Shown here: piece after piece, positions 21,757-33,606 of the stretch | Numbering within the stretch: position 1 is the stretch's first letter | How the letters are laid out: the number at the start of each line of letters is the position of its first letter | Assembly (NCBI GenBank): GCA_020002185.1 | Contig: CM034537.1 | Coordinates: forward strand, 7,302,448 to 7,366,447 | DNA length: 64,000 nt | Source: Paraescarpia echinospica | Lineage: Eukaryota; Annelida; Polychaeta; Sabellida; Siboglinidae | Reading direction: 5' to 3' | Program-made: the position numbers and the translations under genes | The notes under the pieces: model-generated | Told to the model about the DNA's origin: nothing | The model's input: only the letters and a program-made list of their open reading frames with translations | Database searches by the model: none

Positions 21757-23880
21757 TCACTGTCTATTTGTTTGCGGCACTCCTGTCATTGTGGTGTTTA
21801 TTTCCGACACGCCATTCTTTACACGTACTACATATGTTCGATCACACATATAAGATGTCAGCCAGGCAAGGACGTCGCCAGATAACTCGTATCCACACAA
21901 CCGTCGCAGCAGTATGGTATGATCGATGGTGTCGAAAGCCGCAGTAAGATCCAGTAGCACTAGGAGCACACCAGGCGACTAGCAATCGATTGTGCAACGT
22001 CGTTGTGTATACGAACGAGTGTTGTTTCCGCACTATGGTGTGCACGGTACGCACTCTGGTAAATTCCGTAGATACCGTTCTCCTCCATGAAGTGTTGTAG
22101 TTGTTGGGCAACGAAGCGCTCAGTCGTCTTCACCACAAACGTGATGTTAGAGATTGGGCGGTAGTTGGTGAGTACGATGGCGTCAGAGCCTCGTTTCTTC
22201 AATATTGGTACAGCATGCTTCATAGATGGAGGAACCATAGCAGACGATAGCGAGGCATTGATGATGCGGGCCAGGACAGGAGACAGAGCATCAATATGAC
22301 GTTTCACGACCGATGTTGGCAGTGGGTCGAGTTCACACGATTTCACAGCAGATGCCAGCACTATCCCCTTCACATCCGACGGCAACGCAGGTTCAAAGAC
22401 ATCTAAGTGAGCAGTTACAACTGTTCTCGTGTCATCAGCTGGCAGCGGAGACCGATTACGACACAGAGCTTCCACTTTTTCTGTGAAGCTTCGCTGGAAT
22501 CTGGTAGCAAGTGCCGCGTGGGATACGTCTGCCACTTCGTCTCGACCAAGAAGTGGGTTTGCGATATTATAGATGAGGCGCATATTTCCGCCAGCTTTCA
22601 CAATTTCAGATCTGCAGTATTCGGAGCGTGCTGTCTTCAGCGATTTCCGGTAGGTGTTCCGTCGGTCCGTAAAAATCTGCCGATATACCGTTAGGCCTGA
22701 TTTTCGCCAATGGCGTTCGACACGACGGAGGGCTCGCTTTTCTTCGGCCAGTTCATTTGTGTGCCACGGGGTCATCGGCCTCACCGTGATGGTCCGTGAT
22801 ACGAGAGGCGCGTGCGCTTCAACGATGTTGCGTAGACAGGTATCGTAGCCCGCGAGAAGAGCAATTGGGTTCGTCTCGTCAGCATCAAGGTCAAACGATT
22901 CTAAGTCTGCTGCGAAACTGCTGTTGTTGATCGCTGCATATTTCCGATATGTAACATGTCGTTTCAGACGGTCTGGTTTTGACTGGAAGAGCCCACCCTC
23001 GACGGCGTAGTGATCGGTAATTAGTGTCGCGGGCACGGCAGCAGTGGTAATAGGATGTGATGTTTTCGCCGTTATTATCAGGTCTAGTGTATTACCCCGA
23101 TCGTGCGTAGTGCCATTAACATGTTGCCCAACGCCAGACGTATCAAGCAGATCGGCCAGATTCACCGCGTCAGTGCAAGTTGAATTGTTGTATCTCGTGT
23201 TGAAGTCAACGCACACGACCGTCTCTGTAGGATGAGCAGCAGCGATGAGTAACACATTTGAGACATCGTCCAGGAAAGTTCTAAAACACGTATTTGGCGG
23301 TCTGTACATGACGATAACACGTGTTGTGCAGCCGATGCGGGCATTGCGTAGAGTGACGGAGAGTGTTTCGGAAGCGTGCGTTACAACAGTGTCACGTGAC
23401 ACGAGCCGCAGAGTTTTGCGGAACAGAACTCCAACGCCACCACGCGGCTGGTGAACGAGCGTATAATTTTCTCTGCAAAGTTCAGAAACTTAAGCCTTGT
23501 CTTCATCTGTCAACCAGGTTTCAGTTACAGCAACAATGTCCAGAGAACACTCATCAACATAATCACGTACGAACAATGATTTGTTTCGCAGAGATCTGGC
23601 ATTAAATAGGAGCAAATTTAGCCTTGCCCACGATTACGACCAAGTCCCATTTTACTGTCGGTTCTTCTATTAGATTGTTGTTATGACGTGTGCATGGCCG
23701 ATGGGTGGGTGGTCGATGTCCGATAACTGGATCGATTGTTCTTTGTTTCCGAGCGCCGCCTCGGCAGCCTCGTCTCGTTGGTAACCGGGCAGCAATACCG
23801 ACATCAACTAGCGTCCTCCAAGTAGTGGCGTCCAGGCGTGACGCACAGGAATGTAGAAGCAAAGACCAATTACTGTGCTA
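21757..23880 (-). mobile_element. L2-like retrotransposon, 5' part (endonuclease and RT N-terminus)
   Basis: Minus-strand L2-like coding sequence: LLLFNARSLRNK and VAVTETWL near 23530-23620, then the long frame 23402-21960, then LLVLLDLTAAFDTIDHTILL and TGVPQ in the next frame (21969-21757). It stops right after GVPQ, where the CR1-like element is inserted. The expected continuation, LGPILF-like and YADDTQ, is found at 11806 and at 17904. The start near 23862 lies back to back with a plus-strand L2-like element. Confidence 0.88.
21960..23402 (-). pseudogene. L2-like ORF2: endonuclease C-terminal part, linker and RT fingers
   Basis: About 480 residues. Endonuclease blocks: VIVMYRPPN near residue 32, VVCVDFNTRYNN near 63-74 (the family GDFN reads VDFN), NTLDLIITAK near 104, and LITDHYAVEGG near 127 (Asp-His). 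A linker follows with the TYRKYAAIN and PWHTNEL blocks typical of L2 clade proteins. RT fingers: SCELDPLPTSVVKRH, KHAVPILKKRGSD, LTNYRPISNITFV, and YQSAYRAHHSAETTLVRIHNDV. It ends by a frame break just before the FDTIDH block. Upstream endonuclease motifs lie beyond a TAA at about 23490. Confidence 0.88.
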
Positions 23881-24088
23881 ATCAACCATCGCCCCCTCCA
23901 TCGTTTACAGCGAGACGTAACATCTGCATGCAGAATCTGATTCGACTTACGTTTGACAACCCAGCTACGGCTACGATCGGGCTGTTTTATCGTGAGGTCT
24001 ATTCGCAACAAGGCAGACTTTGTCACAGACTGCATATGTGAAAACGACTTCGACATTCTGTGCCTAACAGAGACGTGGTTGTGCAATA

Positions 24089-25114
24089 ATGATGAGACTT
24101 TCACTTCTGCGATGGTTCCTCACGGTTACAATTATTAACATCTCCCGCGGAGCGATCGACGGGATGGGGGAGTTGTGGGTCTTTTTTAAGACCTCCCTCC
24201 ACCTTTCTCTATTCAGACCATGGCCCGCGGAATCTTTCGAATGTCTTGAAGTGGTGTTACGCGGGTCGAGAGTTGCGGCAACGACACGCATCTTTGTAAT
24301 TTACCAACCACCATCGTCTGGTCGCAAGTCGAAGTCCTTTCGCCAATTCCTCGTAGAATTCGGCGAATTTCTTGAATGCGTTTCACTTCGAAACACCGGA
24401 ATCGTTATACTCGGTGACTTCAATGTTCGCTATGGAAATGATGACCGCAAAGATGTACGTGACTTAATTGCATTGCTGAACGATGTAAACCTAAAACAAC
24501 ATGTGATATCGACAACACACTGCCGGGGTAACATTCTCGACCTCGTTATCAACCCGGTGAATGGCTCTATTATGACAGACGGTCAGTCCTTGCTCACAGA
24601 CCACCACATCATCATGTGTAAGTTGGTTTCATCTAAGCCACGACCAGTGCGTAAGGAAGTGATTTATCGTAAATACGCTGCAATCAACATGCAGCAGTTT
24701 TCGTGCGACTTACGCGCTTCGCCACTGATTAACAACCCCACCGACAACATTGAGAGTCTGTTTGAACAGTATACTGATGAACTTCGAACGGTAATTGACA
24801 GACATGCACCAGTCATCCAACGATTGATAAAGGTGCGTCCAAGACAACCATGGCGGACTGACAACTTGCAGCTGATCAGACAGCAAGTGCGACGAGCAGA
24901 GCGCAAGTGGCGTCACACTGACTTGCGTGACGCATTTAAGCAGAGCATCGCCACAAGCAAATCTGTTTATTACTGTGCTGAAATAGAAGCTACATCTCAC
25001 GATACCAAAGCAATGCATCGCATCACGAACAATTTGATGGGTCGTACTCGTACGCCTGTGCTCCCCGAATGTGACGACGACCCGGATGCGCTAGGTCTCT
25101 TATTTCACAAATAA
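24089..25114 (+). pseudogene. L2-like (+) endonuclease and linker
   Basis: The endonuclease shows ATTRIFVIYQPPSS, TGIVILGDFNVRYGN (GDFN intact, about 24400-24440), CRGNILDLVINP and LLTDHHIIM (Asp-His, near 24600). The L2-type linker IYRKYAAIN and RPRQPWRTDNLQ follow. The first ~30 codons are out of frame with the earlier endonuclease part (ETWL near 24070). It ends at a TAA at 25114, with related sequence continuing in another frame. Confidence 0.85.
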
Positions 25115-25139
25115 GATCACTGATATCAGTGCACGGCTG

Positions 25140-25779
25140 GTGACTGCACGTTCGCAATACCAACTGTCCGCATTCCTACACGATATCGAATGCCGTATTG
25201 AAGAACTATTGTACGACTTTCAACTTGATACAGTCACCGACATCTGCGGTCTGGTTGAGAAGACATCCAGCAAATCTTCTTCCAGCATTGATGTCATTTC
25301 TGGAAGCATGCTTAAATCTAACATTCACATTCTTGGACCAGTGTTAACCAGCATTGTTAACATGTCCATCGTGTCGGCATCATTACCTGTCGCCATGAAA
25401 CATGCCGTGATAACACCGCTATTAAATAGGAATGGTCTTGATCCAGTACTGTTATCGAATTATCGTCCAATATCAAATCTGTCTTTCGTATCTAAGCTCG
25501 TCGAGAGATGCATTGCAATCCAAATACGACAACACATGGATGCGAACGTCATCTTCGATATTTTCCAAAGCGGTACGTCCAATGCACAGCTGTGAAACAG
25601 CCCTAGCACGCATACAGGACGACATATTGCTTTCTCTGGATAACAAGAAGAGCGTGATACTGGTGCTACTAGATCTCAGTGCCGCTTTTGATACTGTCGA
25701 CCACCATTTACTGTTCAATCAACTGCACAGAATTGGCGTGCGTGGCAACGCACTGTGCTGGTTGAAGTCGTATCTGTGA
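25140..25779 (+). pseudogene. L2-like (+) RT fingers and first catalytic block
   Basis: Two frames (25140-25595 and 25432-25779) overlap across a shift near 25565. Blocks are KHAVITPLLNRNGLD, LSNYRPISNLSFVSKL, then SCETALARIQDDILLSLDNKKSVILVLLDLSAAFDTVDH near 25610-25700, with the catalytic Asp in FDTVDHHLL. A TGA at 25777-25779 ends the frame within the SYL.DR motif. Confidence 0.85.
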
Positions 25780-25842
25780 TAGCGAACACAGGCAGTTAAA
25801 GTTGGCAACATCATTTCAAGAAGTGTCGATCTAACATGTGGT

Positions 25843-26810
25843 GTGCCTCAGGGTAGCGTGCTCGGACCTCTTCTGTTTACGACCTACTGCCTTGGACTCA
25901 ACCATGTTTTTGAACATCATCAACTGCGCTATCATATGTATGCTGATGATACGCAATTATATGTGGACTTTCCCCGTGACCAGCCACTTATAATGGCCAC
26001 CGATCGAATATATCGTTGCACCACCGATGTGAAAGCGTGGATGTCTTTCCATAATCCCCTGCTTAACGAGAACAAATCCGAGGTGATCGTCATATCTGCA
26101 ATAAACAATCGGAAACTTGTTTACCCGCCTGTTGACCAAGTCGTTGATGTATGTGGCTGTGCTGTTTCGCCGAAGCCGGTTATCCGCGACATCGGCGTTC
26201 TACTCGACAACACTATATCGATGACGAATCAAGTGCGTCGTGTTTGCCAGGTGGCATATTGTCACCTCCGAAGCATCGCGTTGATTAGGAAATGTCTTAC
26301 CACTAATGTCTGCAGAACCATTGTGAACGCCTTAGTCATGTCACGTATTGATTATGGCAACGCAGTGTTATATGGTCTGCCGGAGACGCACTTGCGAAAG
26401 CAGCATATGGTACAGAATCCCACAGCACGTCTCATTACCGGGACAAGGAGACGAGAACACATAACACCTTTTCTGTACCGTCTACACTGGTTGCCTATAC
26501 GCCAGCGAATCGAATTCAAATTGTTACTGCTGGTATATCGTGCAGTGCACCATCTCGGCCCTGCGTACATTTCATCGTTCGTGACATCCTACACGCCGAC
26601 CAGATCACTTAGATCGGTCGAACAAGGTCTGTTGACTGTTCCGAGATATCACCTTGAACATTAAGGCCGTCGTTCCTTCTCGGTGGCTGGCCCGATCCTG
26701 TGGAATGCCCTGCCTCATGCAGTCAGGCATGCAAACTGCGTTGCCACCTTCAAATCACTCTTAAAGACATACTTATTTCGACAGGCCTTCAAAGAACTTT
26801 GCAGTCCGCA
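25843..26810 (+). pseudogene. L2-like (+) RT palm, thumb and C-terminal domain
   Basis: Starts inside the [13 protein letters not shown] block. [11 protein letters not shown] near 25940 carries the two catalytic aspartates. Further blocks are [56 protein letters not shown] and [14 protein letters not shown] at 26662-26664 interrupts the C-terminal part, which resumes in frame as GRRSFSVAGPILWNALPHAVRH and ends near 26817. Confidence 0.85.
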
Positions 26811-27191
26811 TCAGTGACATTTGTGCAATGTTGACATTCGGTTCTGTACTTAGATTGCAGTTATGTTTTTTTTAATTAGCATATTATATGTATTTATTTA
26901 ATTAAATTTAAGCACATTATTTATTTTAGGTATTTAAACGGCTAATTCATTTAAATTGTGTATAATATATACACTTGTAAATATATATTTTTTTTTTTTA
27001 TTCAGGTTTATCTAACTGACATTTGACGTAATTTTTATATGCTATTTTTAAATCATTTTCTTTTACCTTTCTATTTAATATGTTTTAGGTCATTTAATGT
27101 ATATTACTTATACTCTACGGTTGTCAGCGCCTTTGAGCAGATTTGTTATCCGGACACACGGCGCTCTATAAATGCTTTATAATAAATATAT

Positions 27192-27439
27192 TAAACGCAA
27201 ATAAAACTGAATTGATCATTATTGGTACTCCAATGCAGCGTAGTAAACTTTGTGGTATTTTCCCTACGCGTATTTTGAATCAGCATATCACGCCAGCAAC
27301 CTCGGTGCGGAATCTAGGAGTGATCTTTGATAGTAACTTCAATTTCCGACAACACATATCTCAAACGTGTCGCTGCTGTTTTTATCATATTCGTGATCTT
27401 CGCCGTAATCGCCGGTATTTGTCATTTTCTGTTGCGAAA
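27192..27439 (+). pseudogene. CR1/L2-type RT thumb fragment
   Basis: Reads NANKTELIIIGTP, then SVRNLGVIFDSNFNFRQHISQTCR and FYHIRDLRRNRRYL, the region just after the YADDTQ block in L2/CR1 reverse transcriptases. It starts exactly at the tail of the plus-strand L2-like element and ends exactly at the long GT repeat. It is therefore a piece of a third element into which the L2-like copy may have inserted. Confidence 0.75.
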
Positions 27440-28024
<585 letters not shown>

Positions 28025-28039
28025 CGGGGCGCAGGAAAA

Positions 28040-28252
28040 GGAAAATTGTCTACTTGCTGTTTTTGCTCAATTTCATCTTGTCTACTTGCTCTTTTTGCTC
28101 AATTTCACCTTGTTAACTTCCTCTTTTTACTCAATTTTATCTTGTCTACTTCCTCTTTTTGTTCTATTTACTACATTCAACAGATATGAAACACGAAACA
28201 ACAGATATAAAAGATAAAACACTACTCAAAGAAGCAAAGTCAAAAGGCAAGA
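28040..28252 (+). repeat. Outer inverted-repeat block, left, with 32-bp subrepeats
   Basis: Contains about four units of a 32-bp repeat built on TTTTTGCTCAATTTCACCTT and GTCTACTTGC, then ATTCAACAGATATGAAA and AAACACTACTCAAAGAAGCA. The whole block recurs in reverse complement at 31938-32187, with more subrepeats there. Confidence 0.85.
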
Positions 28253-28354
28253 GGTCATGGTCAAATGTCAAGTGGCGTCCCTGGGGAATAGGTTTTGAAC
28301 TAAATAATTAGGTCAAGTAGCGCCCCTGACGGAAAAACATCCAACTATCACAAC

Positions 28355-28915
28355 ATGCGGTCATCAGCGACAGCGACGTACAAGAAACGTGTTGTTAACC
28401 GTTCAACCGTTCAACCGTTCACGGCATCTGGTAGCCGACCACAGTCACCGTCTGTCAGACGATCATTATCACCGTTGTACCACGACATTACTATGGCTAA
28501 CGTCATCCTCAAAACACCCAATTACCACAATCCTGTGACCTTCAGCGACAGCGACGTAGACGAACCGTGTTGCCGACCAGTCGTACCTTCAACCCTCTAC
28601 TCACCTGAACCGGAACCCCAGCAAGAACAAGTGGTCGCTGTGAAACCGAAACGCAGTGACATTTCTGGGGCCGACTGTCAATTGTCAAACTTTTACCCAT
28701 GCCGGGTCAACGCATTCGGTAGGGTGATTAATTCGATCGAGCACGCCTATCAATACAGGAAAGTATTGTACCACGGCGACGTCGAATGTGCAGAGCGCAT
28801 CAAAGCAGCAAAACACGGGCATTTGACAAAGCAGAAAAGCAAACAGATTCACTGGATGCGGCATTTGCTCGCAGAGTTCATGTTCAGTCGTGCTTTCATT
28901 GGTTTATCCATGTGA
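28355..28915 (+). CDS. NADAR-domain (YbiA-like) protein, probably incomplete at the C-terminus
   Basis: The frame encodes 186 residues. Residues 1-100 are low-complexity and Ser/Pro/acidic-rich. From residue 109 the NADAR fold begins: QLSNFYPC (109-116), NSIEHAYQYRK (126-136) with the conserved Glu-His, and HGDVECAERIKAAKHG (140-155). NADAR proteins (once DUF1768) include bacterial YbiA, an N-glycosidase of riboflavin-pathway intermediates, and members that reverse DNA ADP-ribosylation. The substrate here is unknown. The family usually continues 40-60 residues after this point with a Trp-Gly motif that I cannot find, so the end is truncated, frameshifted or spliced. The ATG at 28493 (residue 47) is favoured as start because both inverted-repeat arms keep MANVILKT from there. 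The 28355 ATG lies in a partial tandem copy of the same segment. Confidence 0.6.
   Translation: MRSSATATYKKRVVNRSTVQPFTASGSRPQSPSVRRSLSPLYHDITMANVILKTPNYHNPVTFSDSDVDEPCCRPVVPSTLYSPEPEPQQEQVVAVKPKRSDISGADCQLSNFYPCRVNAFGRVINSIEHAYQYRKVLYHGDVECAERIKAAKHGHLTKQKSKQIHWMRHLLAEFMFSRAFIGLSM
28461..28590 (+). repeat. Inner inverted-repeat block overlapping the NADAR start codon, left
   Basis: Matches the reverse complement of 31690-31800, including the ATG and the next codons (MANVILKT.NYH and FSDS). A weaker direct copy lies 177 bases upstream at about 28333-28420. Confidence 0.7.
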
Positions 28916-29589
28916 CGTCACGAAACATTGTGTATTTTAATTGGCTATCTGGAGCCATGATCACGTGATTGTTCTTAGAAATTGGTTCAATGCCATAGTG
29001 CTTGCGGGTTTAAAGATACCATATCCAGAGTCAGATCACTGGAATGTTGCCACGAGTTGGTTGCGTGTCGATTGGCAGTCGACGGCGTGGCAGAACTCTA
29101 TGATGACATTTTTGTTAACGGCCCATGAAGGCGAACTGTTGAAGACGTTGGGGTCAACTGTAGAAGGTGTTGTGCCGTCCATAGTAGTAGTAATAATAAA
29201 TTAAGTTACATTTCTTCTTCACGAATAAAATGTGCAAACCTTATCTTGTGTCATTTTTCTCTTAGTATAAGTACCGTGCACTCTAGTCCCTTTTGTTAAT
29301 TTCCGTACAACTTAGCCCCACTTCCATTTACCATACTGGTCTATAACCTTCCCATCATAGTATAACAACAGTTAGTGTGTGGTAGGAAAGGCGACAATAA
29401 CATAATTTCCGGTAAGGTCACTACCTTAGCCATATGTCCGCTTACCGTACAGGTATAGGACCTTCATATCATAGAATAGCGATTTGTAACTAATTTCAAG
29501 TATTAATATCCTCTAATAATCTCTCCCTCACTCATTCCCTCTCTCACTTCCTCCCTTTGTTTGTTTTCTAACATTTTTATTGTGCATTT
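28916..29589. other. Possible continuation of NADAR gene; no certain gene
   Basis: An 87-residue open frame (28941-29204, +) follows the NADAR frame in a different phase; I do not recognise it. It could be the remainder of the gene after a frameshift or intron, but no splice pair is convincing. AATAAA at 29225-29230 could serve as a polyadenylation signal for a transcript of this unit. The rest is AT-rich. Confidence 0.3.
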
Positions 29590-30190
29590 CCGATGTAACT
29601 TCTTTGAATTTTAGCTTATGAACGCTTGAATATCGTAAATTCTTGCTAGCTTAATACATTACCGAGGTAAATTCGTAAACATTTAGCTTACCAACACGGT
29701 AGACTTATACAATTTTCTTACTTTAACACGTGGGCGTTTTTGATTATTACCTGTGTAGCGCGTAACCGAGGTAACATCTTACAATTTTAGTGTTTGAATG
29801 CGTAAACGTCGTATATTCTTGTCAGCTTAGTACATTACTGAGGTAACTTTACAAAAAATTAGCTTACTAACACGGTAGACTTGTACAACTTTCTTACTTT
29901 AACACGTGGGCGTCTTTGATTATTACCAGTATAGCGCGTTACCGAGGTAACATCTTACAATTTTAGCGTATGAATGCGTGAACATCGGAAGTTCTTGCAA
30001 GCTTAGTACATTATCGAGGTAACTTCATAAACATTTAGCTTACCAACACGGTAGACTTTTGTACAACGTTCTTACTTTAACGCGCATGTGTCGTAAATTC
30101 GGGCCAGTGTAGTGCATTACTGAGGTAACTTCTTAGAATGTTAGCGTATGAATACGTGAACATGGTAAATTCTTCTAACGCGAGAAAACG
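29590..30190 (+). repeat. Subterminal tandem array, ~177-bp unit, left arm
   Basis: About three and a half degenerate units. Each carries ACCGAGGTAAC twice, TTAGCTTACCAACACGGTAG and CTTACTTTAAC. The GAGGTAA motif occurs near 29662, 29768, 29850, 29942, 30014 and 30120. The same unit occurs in reverse complement at 31150-31685. Confidence 0.85.
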
Positions 30191-31149
30191 ACGAGAGTAA
30201 CTAGGACTCTCTTCAGTCTGCCGAATACCCAACTTCACAAGCACATCAGTCTGTGTCGGGTACCGTCCTGTCTATCCAGTTGTGGTCTTCGGCGCCGTGG
30301 TCGCGCCGGCACGAGACGTCCGGCGAGTTTCATATCATAATTTGACCTATCGACCTACCAAGAAACCCCATCTAGTAACTTTACGTGTCAGTTTGGGGAA
30401 GCCAGTTTGTGTAAGTAACTACAGTTTGTAAAGACTATTATCGAAAAAAATGACAATGGCCAAAACAGCTAGGGAATATCACGTGACATATTTTCACTCC
30501 GAGAGGCAGCGACCTGTTCGGGTTCACATCCAATGGTGCAGCCATGACACTCGTATGTGATATCGCGAACCTTTCCATATTTACAAATAGCGGGAGCGAC
30601 CAGACACGATGTGTACTTCTCGAGATTCGAAAAAGAGAATGACCATAATCGTCTGAATCAAGGTACTTAAACTAGTTTCTAGCGTCACGTCATTTACATA
30701 ACCAATCAGACCGAACGTACATCACGTGACTTCGGGTATGACAACACTTCCGACTTAGCGCCCACTATTAGGAAGCGGCCAGCTTTCAAACGATTCACTT
30801 CCGGATGCACAACTTCCTTTAATATAACATTTATGTGCGGCCATGAGATAGGCGACATCCGGCACCACCCAACGGACACCAGTGTGACTAGTTAGAGTAA
30901 CTCCATCTACCGTGAATGCCGGATCTCTATTCGTCGACACATAATCGGAAAGGTGGAACCGTAGTTGCGGACGTGACAGTCATGTGACTTCCAGTACGAC
31001 GACACTTCCGACGTAGCGCCCCACTGCATCTAGGTGTCATCTAGCGGGTAAACTAATTAGGGTTAAATAAAGAAAATAGTTGGGGTTAAGCGAGCGAACA
31101 TTTTAACAACCGACCTTGGTGGGTTGAATACATTTTCTCAAAAATAATG
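30191..31149. other. Centre of the inverted-repeat element; no gene seen
   Basis: No supported open frame. A direct repeat of about 45 bp, ending in CACTTCCGAC.TAGCGCCC, occurs near 30720-30766 and 30980-31024. The region otherwise looks unique. Confidence 0.5.
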
Positions 31150-31685
31150 TTTTTTCCCTGTGCTAAAATTTTGAGAAGTTACCTCAGTAATGCGCTACAC
31201 TGGCACGAATTTACAACACACGTGCGTTAAAGTAAGAATGTTGTGCAAGTCTACCGTGTTGACAAGCTACATTGTTTGCGAAGTTACCTCGGTAATATAC
31301 TAATCTGGAAATAATTTACGACGTTCACGCGTGTATACACTAAAATTCTAAGAAGTTACCTCGGTAATGCATTACACAGGCACGAATTTACAACACATAC
31401 GCGTTAAAGTAAGAAAGTTGTACAAGTCTACCGTGTTGGTCAACTAAAATTTTAGGAAGTTACCTCAGTAATGTACTAAGCTGGCAAGAATCTACGGCGT
31501 TCATGCGTTCATACGCAAAATTCTAAGAAGTTACCTCGGTAACGCGCTACACTGGCACGAATTTACAACACATACGCGTTAAAGTAACAAAATTGTACTA
31601 GTGTACCATGTAGGTAAGCTAAATTTTTACGAAGTGACCTTGGTAATGTACTAAGCTGGCAGGAATTTACGAATTACTGTGAACG
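31150..31685 (-). repeat. Subterminal tandem array, ~177-bp unit, right arm (inverted)
   Basis: About three units in the opposite orientation to 29590-30190. GTTACCTCGGTAA-type motifs lie near 31178, 31281, 31356, 31459, 31531 and 31635; alternate motifs are spaced 175-178 bases. Confidence 0.85.
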
Positions 31686-31689
31686 GTCG

Positions 31690-31800
31690 ACAACACGTTT
31701 CGTTTTCTGTAGCTGTCGCTGAAAGCCGCATGAATGTGATAGTTGGATGTTTTGAGGATGACGTTAGCCATAGTACTGTCATGGTACGAATGACGATCCG
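31690..31800 (-). pseudogene. Second, truncated copy of the NADAR frame start in the right arm
   Basis: On the minus strand this reads an ATG followed by ANVILKTSNYH and FSDSYRKR before a stop near 31675. This mirrors the start of the NADAR frame in the left arm, and the codons just upstream of the ATG also align in phase. The NADAR domain itself is absent. Confidence 0.6.
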
Positions 31801-31937
31801 ACCGGCAGAGTACCGAGTTTATATAAGAATATGAAGGTCATGTGAGCGTGTCGAAAGATCACGTGGGCGTGCCGAATAAACACGGACCTCGGAATAGAAA
31901 ATACACGCGCGGACTGCAGAGTAGAAAGTACATACAG

Positions 31938-32187
31938 TCTTGCCCGTTGACTTTGCTTCTTTGAGTAGTGTTTCATCTTGTATGTCTGTTATTTCGTATT
32001 TCATATCTGTTGAACGTAGCAAATAGACCAAAAAGAGCAAGTAGACAAGTTAAAAATGAGCAAACTGATCAAGTAAACAAGGTAAAATTGAGAAAAACGA
32101 GGAAGTATAAAAGGTGAAATTGAGCAAAAAGAGCAAGTAGATAAGGTGAAATTGAGCAAAAATAGCAAGTAGACAATTTTCACTTTC
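31938..32187 (-). repeat. Outer inverted-repeat block, right
   Basis: Reverse complement of 28040-28252, with about five to six of the 32-bp subrepeats instead of four. This marks the right end of the element. Confidence 0.85.
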
Positions 32188-32190
32188 CTA

Positions 32191-32937
32191 CATACATTAC
32201 TACTGAGGTGAATAATAATATTTTGGAACAGAACGAATAGGCTAAGCAACTGCGATGTTCTGTCGATTGTGGACGAGCTCAGCGAAATACGACAAACACT
32301 GACAAGCCGCCGGCATCCCAGGGCCAAGTATGCCACGGTCCGGACTGTTTCCACAATATGGCGGCTGAAACTACTTTGGTGTTGACCGTCCACGTCGAGG
32401 ACTATCTAGTGTGTATACGTTCGTGTTTTATTTTGATTTATGTTTTAATTAGTTTACTAGATGTCAATTTGATGGCCAATGCCATGACATGGGTGTTGAA
32501 TGCTGTATTGAACTACAACAAAATAAAATATTGTGATATATCCCACCAACGGATCTGATTTATTTAATGGCATAGTAGATCATGAGCCTTGTAATAGTGC
32601 ACATCCTGTTGGTACGATACTCAATATGTCACTCAAAGTATTGCAATATTTATGTAAGTTCAATATCAATTTTTTATTTTTGCATTTTCATAATACTTCT
32701 TTAATATATTATTGAATATCGAACCAGCACTAAATTGGCACTCAATATAGCGAAGTTGTGTACTATTTGTTAAAGCTTGATTCTGTTAATTCGTAGTATC
32801 AAGGTTCCGGGTCGCGTCGGCTACGTTACGACATGGGCGGGGAATTTTTGGACGCGTCGGCGGCGTTTTTGGTCACATGTCATGTGTAAGATGTTAACCT
32901 TACATATGTATTTATGATATTACATTATCTAATTTTG
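32191..32937. other. No recognisable feature
   Basis: No supported open frame or repeat between the inverted-repeat element and the microsatellite. Confidence 0.4.

Positions 32938-33606
<669 letters not shown>

Larger units (their letters stand above)
23900..27191 (+). mobile_element. L2-like retrotransposon, plus-strand copy
   Basis: Nearly the whole ORF2 is recognisable in shifted frames: ADFVTDCICENDFDILCLTETWL (about 24010-24080), endonuclease and linker (24089-25114), RT fingers (25140-25779), palm to thumb (25843-26664) and the C-terminal GRRSFSVAGPILWNALP block (26666-26720). The 3' UTR ends with a stem-like GGCGCTCTATAAATGC motif and an ATAATAAATATATTA tail at 27165-27191, typical of CR1/L2-type ends. 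It is related to, but clearly distinct from, the minus-strand L2-like element beside it. Confidence 0.85.
28025..32190. mobile_element. Long inverted-repeat (foldback-like) element carrying a NADAR-domain ORF
   Basis: The two ends are inverted copies of each other in at least three blocks: an outer block of 32-bp subrepeats plus unique sequence (28040-28252 with 31938-32187), a block overlapping the start of the NADAR frame (about 28461-28590 with 31690-31800), and inner arrays of a ~177-bp repeat facing each other (29590-30190 with 31150-31685). A NADAR-domain reading frame lies inside the left arm. No transposase is visible, and the exact termini and target duplication could not be fixed. 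This could be a non-autonomous foldback transposon that carries a gene, or a host gene flanked by an inverted repeat. Confidence 0.65.
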
